From the NCBI RefSeq assembly GCF_000009765.2, contig NC_003155.5:7998001-8062000 (forward strand): DNA of 64,000 nucleotides. Reading direction: 5' to 3'. Source of the stretch: Streptomyces avermitilis MA-4680 = NBRC 14893. GTDB taxonomy: Bacteria > Actinomycetota > Actinomycetes > Streptomycetales > Streptomycetaceae. The notes beneath the pieces are model-generated. The model was not told the origin of the DNA. It saw nothing but the letters and a program-made list of their open reading frames with translations, and ran no database searches. The position numbers and the translations under genes were made by a program. How positions within the stretch are numbered: the first letter of the stretch is position 1; every line of letters starts with the position of its first letter. Positions 50,457 through 58,815 of this stretch are shown here, piece after piece.

Positions 50457-52241
50457 ATGAGCACCGAAGCGCGCCGCGCCTCCATTCCCCCGCGCCCTGC
50501 GGTCCCGCCCCGCCCGACGACACCGCCGCCCACCGGGCCGGCCTCGCGGGACGGGCAGGCGACTTCGCGGGACACGGACGGGGCGGTGCCTCCGGTACCG
50601 CAGGATCCGCCCTCCGCGGTCCCGCGTCTCGCGGTACCGCGTCCGGCCGCGCGGAACCCGCGGCCCGGAATGCCTCCGTCGTACGAACGCCCTTTCGCGA
50701 GCCGCATACCGAACGTGCCTCCGTCCACGCCCGGGGGACGCCCCACCACGGGCGGCGCACCGACCGCACCGCCGCCCGCACCGCAACGGCCCCCGGCCGT
50801 CGGGGCCGGGCCCACGGTGCCGCCGACCGCAGGGCGACAGGCCGCCTCCGCCGCGTCCCCACCGACGGCGCCCCCGCCCCGGCCCACCCGCCCGCCGGCG
50901 CAGGACAGCGCGCCCGTACCGTCCGGCTCCGCGTCCGTACCGGCGCAGGGCAGCGCGCCCGTACCGTCCGGCTCCGCGGCCGATCCGACCGTCCGCAACG
51001 GCAACTCCGGTGTGCTCCCGCGTTCCGTCACCCCGGACGCGCCCTCGTCCGCCGTGTCGTCCCGGCGGGCCGCCGAGTCCCCACGGTTCCCCAACCTCCG
51101 TCTCGACCGGAACTCCGCACCCGACTCCCCGCCCCCGCCCGTGGCTTCGGCGCGGTTCCCGGACGCGCCGCCCGTGTCGCCCGCCGACCCCGCACGGGAC
51201 GCCAGGTCCTCGGCGGCCCCCGCCGACCTCGGCCCGACCGCCGCGCCGCCGAGGCCCGCCGTTCCGCCGAGCACGGACGGCATCGTGGAGACAACCGCGC
51301 GCCTGAGGCCCGCACGGGAGGAGAAGGCGGCCGCCCCGGCCCCACCAGTCTCTCCAGCACCAGCCCCAGCCCCTGCGTCACCGGCCGGCTCCGTCCCACC
51401 CCCCGCCACGGACCGTCCCTTCGTCTCCTTCGGCCGGCCCGAGACGTACGACGACCACACCGCCCGGCCACGCTTCCTCGGCGCGCGCGTGCGGCCCCGC
51501 GTCGCCGCGGCCGCCGCCTGCGTCGTACTCGGCCTCGGGCTCATCGGCGGTGCGGTGACCGGGAGTTGGCTCACCGGGGACGACTCGGCGCCGTCCGGTT
51601 CGCCCAGCGCCTTCGTCGCGGCCGGCGGCCTGTGGCACAGCGTCCCCGTGGACAAGCTGTTCCCGGCCACCGTCGACGGGACGGGCGCGGGCCCCGGCGG
51701 CGCCGACCGGACCTGGACACGTATAGCCGTCGCCCCCGACAGCGGCTGCAAGGACGCCTTCGACCCGCTGCTGCGCAAAGCCCTCGCGCCCGTCGGCTGC
51801 CTGCGCCTGCTGCGCGCCACCTACATGGACGCGACCCGCAGCCATGTCACCACCGTCGGCCTGCTGTTCACCAAGGCGGACACCACCGCCATGAGCGCTC
51901 TGAAAACCCGCTTCAAGACGGAGGACCTCGGCCGGCGCACGGACCTGATGCCCCGGCCGTACGCCGCCAAGGGCACCGTCGCGGCCGGTTTCGGCGACGA
52001 CCAGCGCGCCTCCTGGACGCTGTCGGTCCTCACGGACGCTCCCGTCGTCGTCTACGCCGTCTCCGGCTTCGCCGACGGCCGCAGCGTCACCGACCCGCAG
52101 CCCGCCGCGGAGGCCATACAGGCCGGCGCCACCACCGCCCCCGCCCAGGCCGGCCTCGGCCACGAGGCGCAGGGCCTCGCCGACCGCATCGAGCGCGGCC
52201 TCCGCAAGACCGTCACCTCGGCCACGGAGAAGCCTTCATGA
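50457..52241 (+). CDS. Pro-rich single-pass membrane protein coupled to a mycosin-like protease
   Basis: 594 residues from ATG 50457 after ACGGGGGG. Residues 1-340 are extremely rich in Pro, Ala, Ser, Arg and Thr with a short internal repeat (PVPSGSASVPAQGSA / PVPSGSAADP), so disordered and cytoplasmic. One helix (about 348-370, VVLGLGLIGGAVTGSWL) leads to an outer domain of about 220 residues (GCKDAFDPLLRKALAPVGCL, RSHVTTVGLLFTKAD, DLMPRPYAAKGTVAAGFGDD). I do not recognise the outer domain. Its stop overlaps the ATG of the S8 protease, suggesting a functional pair. Confidence 0.8.
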   Translation: MSTEARRASIPPRPAVPPRPTTPPPTGPASRDGQATSRDTDGAVPPVPQDPPSAVPRLAVPRPAARNPRPGMPPSYERPFASRIPNVPPSTPGGRPTTGGAPTAPPPAPQRPPAVGAGPTVPPTAGRQAASAASPPTAPPPRPTRPPAQDSAPVPSGSASVPAQGSAPVPSGSAADPTVRNGNSGVLPRSVTPDAPSSAVSSRRAAESPRFPNLRLDRNSAPDSPPPPVASARFPDAPPVSPADPARDARSSAAPADLGPTAAPPRPAVPPSTDGIVETTARLRPAREEKAAAPAPPVSPAPAPAPASPAGSVPPPATDRPFVSFGRPETYDDHTARPRFLGARVRPRVAAAAACVVLGLGLIGGAVTGSWLTGDDSAPSGSPSAFVAAGGLWHSVPVDKLFPATVDGTGAGPGGADRTWTRIAVAPDSGCKDAFDPLLRKALAPVGCLRLLRATYMDATRSHVTTVGLLFTKADTTAMSALKTRFKTEDLGRRTDLMPRPYAAKGTVAAGFGDDQRASWTLSVLTDAPVVVYAVSGFADGRSVTDPQPAAEAIQAGATTAPAQAGLGHEAQGLADRIERGLRKTVTSATEKPS

Positions 52242-53458
52242 CGCGCCGGCCCACAGATGTCCGCAAGCCGTCCAAAGACCGCGCCCCGCGCCGGACCGGT
52301 GCGCGCCTGCTCACGCTCCTCCTCGCCGGCTCCCTGGCGCTGCTGCCCGCCACCACGGCCCACGCCGACGGCATACGCGCCAAGCAGTGGGCCCTGGACG
52401 CCATGCACACCCAGCAGGCCTGGAGCACGACCAAGGGCAAGGGCATCACCGTCGCCGTCCTCGACACGGGCGTCGACGACGAACACCCCGACCTCGCGGG
52501 CAACGTCCTCACCGGCACGGACATGGTCGGCTTCGGCGCCCGGCGCGGCGACCGTGCCTGGGCCCGGCACGGCACGGCCATGGCCGGCATCATCGCCGGC
52601 CACGGGCACGGCGTCGGCGACGCCGACGGTGTCATGGGCATCGCCCCCGAGGCCAGGATCCTGCCCGTCCGCGTGATCCTCGAAGACGGCGACAACGCCC
52701 GTGCGAAGGCCCGCAACACCCGTGGCAACGCGCTGGCCGAAGGCATCCGCTGGGCCGCCGACCACGGCGCCGACGTCATCAACCTCTCCCTCGGCGACGA
52801 CTCCAAGTCCGCCCACCCCGAACCCGCCGAGGACGAGGCCGTCCAGTACGCCCTGAAGAAGGGCGCGGTCGTCGTCGCGTCGGCCGGCAACGGCGGCGAG
52901 AAGGGCGACCACATCTCGTACCCGGCCGCGTACCCGGGAGTGATCGCCGCGACCGCCGTCGACCGCTACGGCACCCGAGCCTCCTTCTCCACCCGCCGCT
53001 GGTACGCCACCGTCAGCGCACCCGGCGTCGACGTCGTCATCGCCGACCCGGACCACAAGTACTACGAAGGGTGGGGCACGAGCGCCGCGTCCGCCTTCGT
53101 CTCCGGCGCGGTGGCGCTCATCAGGGCCGCCGATCCGGGCCTGACCCCGGCACAGATCAAGCAGCTCCTGGAGGACACGGCCCGCAACGCCCCCACCGGC
53201 GGCCGTGACGACTCCCGCGGCTTCGGTTTCATCGACCCCGCCGCCGCCATCGAGGCCGGCGCCCGGCTCAAGACCGAGGGGCTGCACTCGACGGCATACG
53301 GCAAGCGGTACTTCGGTTCCGGTCCCGACACCGCGGAGGACTCCGGCGATTCCCCCGGCTGGGCGGGTCCGCTGGCGGGCGGCCTGGGCGCGGCACTGCT
53401 GATCGCGGCGGTGGCCCTGTGGCGCGGCCGCAACAGGCGCCGCCCCCACGGTTTCTGA
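52238..53458 (+). CDS. Mycosin-like membrane-anchored subtilase (S8)
   Basis: 406 residues from ATG 52238. Signal peptide about 1-43 (RRTGARLLTLLLAGSLALLP, cleaved after AHA). Subtilisin triad: Asp76 (VAVLDTGVDDEHPDL), His111 (ARHGTAMAGIIAG) and Ser282 (GWGTSAASAFVSGAVAL). A C-terminal membrane helix (LAGGLGAALLIAAVALW) and a short Arg tail anchor it, the topology of type VII secretion mycosins. No EccB/EccC/Esx genes are nearby, so it may serve another role, perhaps cutting the Pro-rich partner. Confidence 0.92.
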   Translation: MTRRPTDVRKPSKDRAPRRTGARLLTLLLAGSLALLPATTAHADGIRAKQWALDAMHTQQAWSTTKGKGITVAVLDTGVDDEHPDLAGNVLTGTDMVGFGARRGDRAWARHGTAMAGIIAGHGHGVGDADGVMGIAPEARILPVRVILEDGDNARAKARNTRGNALAEGIRWAADHGADVINLSLGDDSKSAHPEPAEDEAVQYALKKGAVVVASAGNGGEKGDHISYPAAYPGVIAATAVDRYGTRASFSTRRWYATVSAPGVDVVIADPDHKYYEGWGTSAASAFVSGAVALIRAADPGLTPAQIKQLLEDTARNAPTGGRDDSRGFGFIDPAAAIEAGARLKTEGLHSTAYGKRYFGSGPDTAEDSGDSPGWAGPLAGGLGAALLIAAVALWRGRNRRRPHGF

Positions 53459-53493
53459 CGGTTTCCGGACGCGGCCGGTTTCCGGACACGGCC
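53450..53493. repeat. 17-bp tandem duplication anchored on the protease stop codon
   Basis: GGTTTCTGAC (53450-53459, with the TGA stop) is followed by GGTTTCCGGACGCGGCC (53460-53476) and GGTTTCCGGACACGGCC (53477-53493). The stop-codon unit appears as a diverged first copy. Confidence 0.85.
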
Positions 53494-53503
53494 CGGGTAC
53501 GGG

Positions 53504-54454
53504 CTACCCGGCGCTGTCCTCGAACGCCGACAGGGCCGCCTGCGCCGCCGCCTCCACCAGCGAAATCCCCTTCGCCTTCGTGGTGTTGCCGTTCGACAGC
53601 ACCGCCATCAGGTACGCGTGTCCGTTCACCGTGACCCGGCCGATGCTGTTGATGTCCCACAGGCCGGTCGTGCTCCGCGCCAGCCACCCGTTCTTCAGGG
53701 CCCACTTGGTGCCGTCCGCCGCAGCCGACACACCCCAGTGCTGGTCCGTCGCTATCTCGCCCATGAGCCCCTGAAGATACGTCCGCGAGGCCTCGCTCAG
53801 CTCGGAGTCGTCCCCGAACACCTGCTGGAGCAGGGCGAGTTGATCGGCCGCCGTGGTCTGCGTCAGCCCCCACAGCTCGCCGTCCCCGCCCTCGGTCCCC
53901 TCGAGCCCGAAGCGCTGGTTCGCGGATCCCAGCCCGTCCGCCCGGCCGATCGCGGCCCACAGCGCCGACGCGGACGTGTTGTCGCTGTTCTCGATCATCT
54001 CGGTGGCGTACGTCTTCTCCCGCGCCGTCAGCTGCCGGTTCGCGTCCTGCGCCTGGAGCAACAGCGTCGCCAGGATGTCGACCTTGACGATGCTCGCCGT
54101 GTCGAAGGTGCCGTCGCCGTACGAGGCGCTGTCGCCGGAGTCCGGGTCGAGCACGGCCACGGACACGTCCGCGCCGTCCTCCACGGTCACCGACTTCATG
54201 GCCTTGGCCAGCAGCGCGTTCCGGTCCACGGACGGGTCAGCCGCGGGTTCCACCGATGCCTCCTCGCTCGCCGGGGCCGAAGCCGAGGGTGTCGCCGACG
54301 ACGATACGGTGCCCGCGTCGGCGTGCGCCTGTGCCTTCACGTACGCGGTCCCCGCGGCCGTACCGCCCACGATGACGGCGGTGGCGAGAACGGTGTAGAG
54401 CAGCGGACGGCGACGGGGCGGACGAGCGCGGCGGTGAGCTCTGTGAGACTCCAT
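53504..54454 (-). CDS. Membrane-anchored beta-lactamase-fold serine hydrolase
   Basis: 316 residues. A basic N-terminus and one membrane helix (about 17-40) are followed by a Ser/Ala/Glu linker and a class A beta-lactamase fold: SIVK (Ser121, Lys124), SDN (157-159) and KNG (254-256, in place of KTG). The omega-loop Glu-x-x-x-Asn of true class A beta-lactamases is not evident, so penicillin hydrolysis is unlikely. It may be a peptidoglycan-related or orphan hydrolase. Confidence 0.82.
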   Translation of the reverse strand: MESHRAHRRARPPRRRPLLYTVLATAVIVGGTAAGTAYVKAQAHADAGTVSSSATPSASAPASEEASVEPAADPSVDRNALLAKAMKSVTVEDGADVSVAVLDPDSGDSASYGDGTFDTASIVKVDILATLLLQAQDANRQLTAREKTYATEMIENSDNTSASALWAAIGRADGLGSANQRFGLEGTEGGDGELWGLTQTTAADQLALLQQVFGDDSELSEASRTYLQGLMGEIATDQHWGVSAAADGTKWALKNGWLARSTTGLWDINSIGRVTVNGHAYLMAVLSNGNTTKAKGISLVEAAAQAALSAFEDSAG

Positions 54455-54604
54455 GCCCGCGAGCCTGGAGCCCGGTCCTGTGCGCGCCGTTAGACGAAAG
54501 TTAGAGGCGTGTCAGGGAAATCTGAGAAACCCGTGAAAGGCGTGAACCCCGCGTTTCAGGGTCGGCACAAGCGCAGCAGAGACCCCCCGATAGGGTCGGT
54601 GACC

Positions 54605-55336
54605 GTGGCGAACAAGAACATTCCCGACTCCGGCTTCTCCGACGACGACGGCTCCGCCGACCCCCGGCTGAGCGCGGCGCTCGCCGCCTGGGCCGAGGAC
54701 CGCACGGCCGTCGGCCCGGTCCTGGACGCGCTCAAGGGCGCCCGCCTGCTCGTGCCCGTGGTGGCCGTGCTCGGCGAGGTCGAGGAGGACGAGAACGGGC
54801 TGCGCCGCGAGAAGACCAGCGACATGGCGGTGCCGACCCTGAAGGCCGGGAACCGCACCGCACTGCCGGCCTTCACCTCCACCGAGTCGCTGGCCCGCTG
54901 GGACCCGCAGGCCCGCCCCGTCGCCGTCCCCCTGCACCAGGCGCTGCAGGCCGCCGTGCACGAGAAGGCGGACACGATCGTGCTCGACCTGGCCGGCCCC
55001 GTCGCGTACGAGCTGACGGGCCCCGCACTGCTCGCCCTCGCCGAGGGACGGACGACGACGGACCCGCTCGCGGACCCCGCCGTGGTCGACGCCGTACGCA
55101 CCGCCGTCGCCGCCGTGCCCGCGGTCCGGCGTGCCCACCTCGGTCCCGGGCAGGCGGACGGCACCCTGGCTCTCGTACTGGATCCGGCCGCGGCGCCGGC
55201 CGAGGCAGCCCGCGCGGTCGCCGAGCGGCTGGCGGCCGACACAACGCTGAGGGCCCGCCTGGTGCGCGGGCTCGACCTGGCACTTCTGCCGGCCGAGGCC
55301 ACGCCGCCGGGCGAGCCCCTCTTCGTGCGGAGCTAA
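54605..55336 (+). CDS. SseB-family protein
   Basis: 243 residues from GTG 54605 (GTG 54599 also possible); the frame upstream is non-coding. The SseB domain has DPRLSAALAAWAEDRTAVGP, ARLLVPVVAVLGEV, SDMAVPTLKAGNRTALPAFT and STESLARWDPQARPVAVPLH. It is a soluble protein; in enterics SseB relates to serine-sensitivity, but no clear function is known in actinobacteria. Its TAA stop is inside an 18-bp palindrome that recurs downstream. Confidence 0.83.
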   Translation: MANKNIPDSGFSDDDGSADPRLSAALAAWAEDRTAVGPVLDALKGARLLVPVVAVLGEVEEDENGLRREKTSDMAVPTLKAGNRTALPAFTSTESLARWDPQARPVAVPLHQALQAAVHEKADTIVLDLAGPVAYELTGPALLALAEGRTTTDPLADPAVVDAVRTAVAAVPAVRRAHLGPGQADGTLALVLDPAAAPAEAARAVAERLAADTTLRARLVRGLDLALLPAEATPPGEPLFVRS

Positions 55337-55442
55337 CGAACGTTCGTTAGCCAAAAGACTGTGGAAGCGGCGGAGGCTGCGACGAACGTTCGTTAGCTAA
55401 ACGGCGCAGCCGCAACCGCAAGCCGTCGCAACGAACGTTCGT
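55333..55442. repeat. Three copies of the palindrome ACGAACGTTCGT between convergent genes
   Basis: Copy 1 is the perfect 18-bp palindrome CTAACGAACGTTCGTTAG (55333-55350) and includes the TAA stop of the SseB-family gene. Copies 2 and 3 share the 12-bp core at 55382-55393 and 55431-55442. Core starts are 46 and 49 bases apart. Imperfect repeats of GTCAGCCAAAAGC follow to 55490. Confidence 0.9.
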
Positions 55443-55488
55443 AAGGCAAAAGCTCCGTCAGCCAAAAGCGCCGTCAGTCGAAGCGCAG

Positions 55489-55845
55489 TCAGCCGTAGAC
55501 CGCGCCCGTGTACTTCTCGCCCGGCCCCTGGCCCGGCTCGTCCGGGACGAGCGACGCCTCGCGGAACGCCAGCTGCAGCGACTTCAGGCCGTCCCGCAGC
55601 GGCGCCGCGTGGAAGGAGCTGATCTCCGTCGTGCTCGCGTCGAGCAGACCGGCCAGGGCGTGCACCAGCTTGCGGGCCTCGTCCAGGTCCTTGTGCTCGT
55701 CGCCCTCCTCGGTCAGACCGAGCTTCACGGCGGCGGCGCTCATCAGGTTCACTGCGACCGTCACGATCACCTCGACCGCGGGGACCTCGGCGATGTCGCG
55801 GGTCATGGTGTCGAAGTCGGGAGTCTGGGGAGGGGTGTCACTCAT
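55489..55845 (-). CDS. DUF1844 protein
   Basis: 118 residues from ATG 55845 ([20 protein letters not shown]); an upstream in-frame start at 55920 is unlikely. DUF1844 core: [60 protein letters not shown]. Small, helical and soluble; conserved next to infC in actinobacteria. Function unknown. Divergent from the infC transcript. Confidence 0.85.
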   Translation of the reverse strand: MSDTPPQTPDFDTMTRDIAEVPAVEVIVTVAVNLMSAAAVKLGLTEEGDEHKDLDEARKLVHALAGLLDASTTEISSFHAAPLRDGLKSLQLAFREASLVPDEPGQGPGEKYTGAVYG

Positions 55846-56256
55846 GTCCCACACGATAGGCCCCGGCGCGCCCGCCCCCGACTGCGGGACCCGGCCCCGA
55901 CCGCGGGAGCCGGGCGACACCTGGTTAGCGCACGCATCGCGGAACTGCTAACCTTGTGTAACGACCGGTCGGACACGCATGTGCCCGACCCACAAGTGGA
56001 GGCTCCGATCTCCCACCTGACTGTCCTCCGGGACGGCGGGTCACCCGGTCAGGCGGTCACCATCGTTCCGTACGGACGATGGAATCGCCCGAAAGCGCGC
56101 CCCGCGGTTGACCGCGGCGGTGCTCCGGTAGTTCTTGGAGCCCCGCCTGTGTCCCGTCCGGGGCATTTTTCATGCCCCTCGACAGTTGGTCCAAATGTCG
56201 TCAGGACATACGCGGCTGTCCGCCAGACCGCCGTGTGGTGCTACCGAGGAGGATCC
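55846..56256 (+). promoter_or_regulatory. Promoter and structured 5' leader of infC-rpmI-rplT
   Basis: 411 bases without a gene. Inverted repeats: GGTTAGC (55923-55929) / GCTAACC (55947-55953); a hairpin CCATCGT / ACGATGG with an inner CCG/CGG (56060-56082); CCGCGGT / ACCGCGG (56102-56117); GGGGCAT, TTTTC loop, ATGCCCC (56160-56178). A -10-like TAACCT lies near 55949. The length and folding suit an autoregulated ribosomal-protein leader, as L20 and IF3 operons in other phyla have, but I cannot match it to a described class. Confidence 0.5.
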
Positions 56257-56958
56257 ATCAGCACAGAGCCCCGCATCAACGACCGGATTCGCGTTCCCGA
56301 GGTGCGACTTGTCGGTCCCAGCGGTGAGCAGGTCGGGATTGTTCCGCTTGCCAAGGCCCTGGAGCTTGCGCAGGAGTACGACCTTGACCTGGTCGAGGTG
56401 GCCGCGAGCGCGCGCCCGCCGGTCTGCAAGCTCATGGACTACGGGAAGTTCAAGTACGAGTCGGCCATGAAGGCCCGTGAGGCGCGCAAGAACCAGGCGC
56501 ACACGGTCATCAAGGAGATGAAGCTCCGGCCGAAGATCGACCCGCACGACTATGACACCAAGAAGGGTCACGTCGTCCGGTTCCTCAAGCAGGGCGACAA
56601 GGTCAAGATCACGATCATGTTCCGTGGTCGCGAGCAGTCCCGGCCGGAACTCGGCTACCGACTGCTGCAGCGTCTCGCCACGGACGTCGAGGACCTCGGA
56701 TTCGTCGAGTCGAGTCCGAAGCAGGACGGCCGAAACATGATCATGGTTCTCGGTCCGCACAAGAAGAAGACCGAGGCGATGGCCGAGGCCCGTGAGGCCC
56801 AGGCGGCTCGCAAGGCCGAAGCGAAGGCCAACCCCGGCCGCTCGCAGAACGCCGCCGACGAAGACATCCCCGAGGGCGAGCTTCCCGAGGGCGAGGTCCC
56901 CGAGGCCGAGACCACCGAGGCCGCCGAGGCCCCGGCCGAGGCTTCCACCGAGGCCTGA
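56257..56958 (+). CDS. infC: Translation initiation factor IF-3 with apparent AUC start
   Basis: 233 residues. The family N-terminus [19 protein letters not shown] is preceded by ATC at 56257 with GAGGAGG (56246-56252) 4 bases before it; the only upstream regular start, GTG 56233, would place the Shine-Dalgarno sequence inside the coding part. E. coli infC uses AUU for autoregulation by IF3's own start-codon proofreading, and AUC here would allow the same. Domains: IF3-N about 3-72, IF3-C about 80-170 ([20 protein letters not shown]), then an acidic tail (Glu/Ala/Pro rich) of 40 residues. IF3 binds the 30S subunit. Confidence 0.95.
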   Translation: MSTEPRINDRIRVPEVRLVGPSGEQVGIVPLAKALELAQEYDLDLVEVAASARPPVCKLMDYGKFKYESAMKAREARKNQAHTVIKEMKLRPKIDPHDYDTKKGHVVRFLKQGDKVKITIMFRGREQSRPELGYRLLQRLATDVEDLGFVESSPKQDGRNMIMVLGPHKKKTEAMAEAREAQAARKAEAKANPGRSQNAADEDIPEGELPEGEVPEAETTEAAEAPAEASTEA

Positions 56959-57064
56959 TCCCAGGGCGAAGGCCCCGGGATGCCAACCGATACACATGAC
57001 GTTCCACTGTGCCCGGTTTCACGACCGGGCATCGGAACGCCACTGACGAGGAGAGAACGGCGCT

Positions 57065-57259
57065 ATGCCGAAGAACAAGTCGCACAGCGGTGCCAGCAAG
57101 CGCTTCAAGGTCACCGGCTCCGGCAAGGTGCTCCGTGAGCGCGCCGGCAAGCGCCACCTGCTCGAGCACAAGTCGTCGCGCCTGACGCGCCGCCTCACCG
57201 GCAACGCCGAGATGGCCCCGGGCGACGCCAAGAAGATCAAGAAGCTTCTCGGCAAGTGA
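57065..57259 (+). CDS. rpmI: Ribosomal protein bL35
   Basis: 64 residues: [20 protein letters not shown], then [16 protein letters not shown], a full-length match to L35. It is a small basic protein of the 50S subunit. GAGGAG precedes the ATG. Second gene of the infC-rpmI-rplT operon. Confidence 0.97.
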   Translation: MPKNKSHSGASKRFKVTGSGKVLRERAGKRHLLEHKSSRLTRRLTGNAEMAPGDAKKIKKLLGK

Positions 57260-57354
57260 CGCATCGGCGCCTAGGCGCCGTACGTCAGGACCGGGACCCA
57301 ATCGATTTCGGGCCGTGTGACCACACCCACGGCCCCGCTACAAGGAGTTAACAA

Positions 57355-57738
57355 GTGGCACGCGTCAAGCGGGCAGTCAACGCCCACAAGAAGCGCCGGG
57401 CGATCCTCGAGGCGGCCTCCGGCTACCGCGGTCAGCGTTCGCGCCTGTACCGCAAGGCCAAGGAGCAGGTCACCCACTCGCTGGTCTACAACTACAACGA
57501 CCGCAAGAAGCGCAAGGGCGACTTCCGTCAGCTGTGGATCCAGCGCATCAACGCCGCTGCCCGCGCCAACGGCATGACGTACAACCGCCTCATCCAGGGT
57601 CTGAAGGCCGCCAACATCGAGGTGGACCGCAAGATCCTCGCGGAGCTGGCTGTCAACGACGCGGGCGCGTTCGCCGCGCTCGTCGAGGTCGCGCAGAAGG
57701 CCCTGCCGTCGGACGTGAACGCGCCGAAGGCTGCGTGA
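57355..57738 (+). CDS. rplT: Ribosomal protein bL20
   Basis: 127 residues from GTG 57355 after [42 protein letters not shown] and [16 protein letters not shown]-type stretches are the L20 signatures. It binds 23S rRNA early in 50S assembly and in other bacteria represses its own operon. A perfect 15-bp terminator follows. Confidence 0.97.
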   Translation: MARVKRAVNAHKKRRAILEAASGYRGQRSRLYRKAKEQVTHSLVYNYNDRKKRKGDFRQLWIQRINAAARANGMTYNRLIQGLKAANIEVDRKILAELAVNDAGAFAALVEVAQKALPSDVNAPKAA

Positions 57739-57763
57739 CGCCGGCGTCGGCTCGAGCCTGAAT

Positions 57764-57796
57764 CGGACCCGCAGGCCTTCGAGGCCTGCGGGTCCG
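57764..57796 (+). terminator. Terminator of the infC-rpmI-rplT operon
   Basis: A perfect 15-bp stem: CGGACCCGCAGGCCT (57764-57778), loop TCG, complement 57782-57796. It begins 25 bases after the rplT stop. Confidence 0.85.
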
Positions 57797-57864
57797 TGTG
57801 CGTTCCCCCGCCGCCGCGGACAGCAGACCCCCACCCCCATAAACCCGAAGGTGACGTAACCCCC

Positions 57865-58722
57865 ATGTCGGCCGCCCCCGAGCTGATCTCCCCGCGCTCT
57901 CCTCGTGTCTCCGCCGCGCGGCGGCTCGCCAAGCGGAACTTCCGGGGGAAGGAACAGCTGTTTCTCGCCGAGGGCCCGCAGGCCGTGCGGGAGGCGGCGG
58001 CGCACCGCGCCGCGGACGCCGCCACGCTCGTCGAGCTCTTCGCGACCGCCGAGGCGGCGGAGCGGTACGCCGACATCATCGGGGAGGCCCGGGACGCCGG
58101 GGCGCGCGTGCACCTCGCGGACGAGGCGGTGATCGCCGACATCTCGACCACCGTGACCCCCCAGGGGCTCGTCGGGATCTGCCGCTTCCTGGACACCCCC
58201 TTCGAGGAGATCCTCGCGGCCCGGCCGAGGCTCGTCGCCGTACTCGCCCATGTGCGCGACCCGGGGAACGCCGGCACCGTGCTGCGCTGCGCCGACGCCG
58301 CCGGCGCCGAGGCCGTCGTACTGACCGACGCCTCCGTGGACCTCTACAACCCCAAGTCGGTGCGCGCCTCCGTCGGCTCGCTGTTCCACCTGCCCGTCGC
58401 CGTCGGCGTGCCCGTCGACCAGGCCGTCGCCGGACTCAAGGACGCAGGCGTGCGGATCCTGGCCGCGGACGGCGCGGGCGACGACGACCTCGACGACGAA
58501 CTCGACAAGGGCACCATGGGCGGGCCCACCGCCTGGGTGTTCGGGAACGAGGCCTGGGGGCTCCCGGAGGAGACGCGTGCGCTGGCCGACGCCGTCGTGC
58601 GCGTTCCCATCCACGGAAAAGCCGAGAGCCTGAACCTCGCCACGGCCGCCGCCGTATGTCTCTACGCGTCCGCCCGTGCACAGCGCGCCTCCGGAGGGTG
58701 CCGCTCCGTCACGGACAGCTAG
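57865..58722 (+). CDS. SpoU/TrmH-family RNA 2'-O-methyltransferase
   Basis: 285 residues from ATG 57865. SpoU fold with trefoil-knot motifs: HVRDPGNAGTVLRCADAAGA (motif 1), AWVFGNEAWGLPEE (motif 2) and VRVPIHGKAESLNLATAAAV (motif 3), preceded by an N-terminal substrate-binding part (RNFRGKEQLFLAEGPQAVRE). It methylates a ribose in rRNA or tRNA from S-adenosylmethionine. Placed between rplT and pheS, as in many actinobacteria. Confidence 0.92.
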   Translation: MSAAPELISPRSPRVSAARRLAKRNFRGKEQLFLAEGPQAVREAAAHRAADAATLVELFATAEAAERYADIIGEARDAGARVHLADEAVIADISTTVTPQGLVGICRFLDTPFEEILAARPRLVAVLAHVRDPGNAGTVLRCADAAGAEAVVLTDASVDLYNPKSVRASVGSLFHLPVAVGVPVDQAVAGLKDAGVRILAADGAGDDDLDDELDKGTMGGPTAWVFGNEAWGLPEETRALADAVVRVPIHGKAESLNLATAAAVCLYASARAQRASGGCRSVTDS

Positions 58723-58736
58723 TAGGGTGACGGGCT

Positions 58737-58790
58737 CGGGAGCCCTCCCCCAAGCTCTCGGCTGCGCTGGAGCAGGGAGGTACCCCCAAC
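58737..58790. repeat. Probable dispersed intergenic repeat
   Basis: The stretch reads GGGAGCCCTCCCCCAAGCTC and continues with CTCGGCTGCGCTGGAGCAGG and GAGGTACCCC. Sequences of this kind (CCCCCAAGCTCTCGGCT plus GGGGTACCCC) occur between many Streptomyces genes in my memory. It can fold through the paired GGGAG/CTCCC runs. Only one copy is in the window. Confidence 0.5.
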
Positions 58791-58815
58791 GCCGGACGAG
58801 AGGTGGGGTAAGGGG

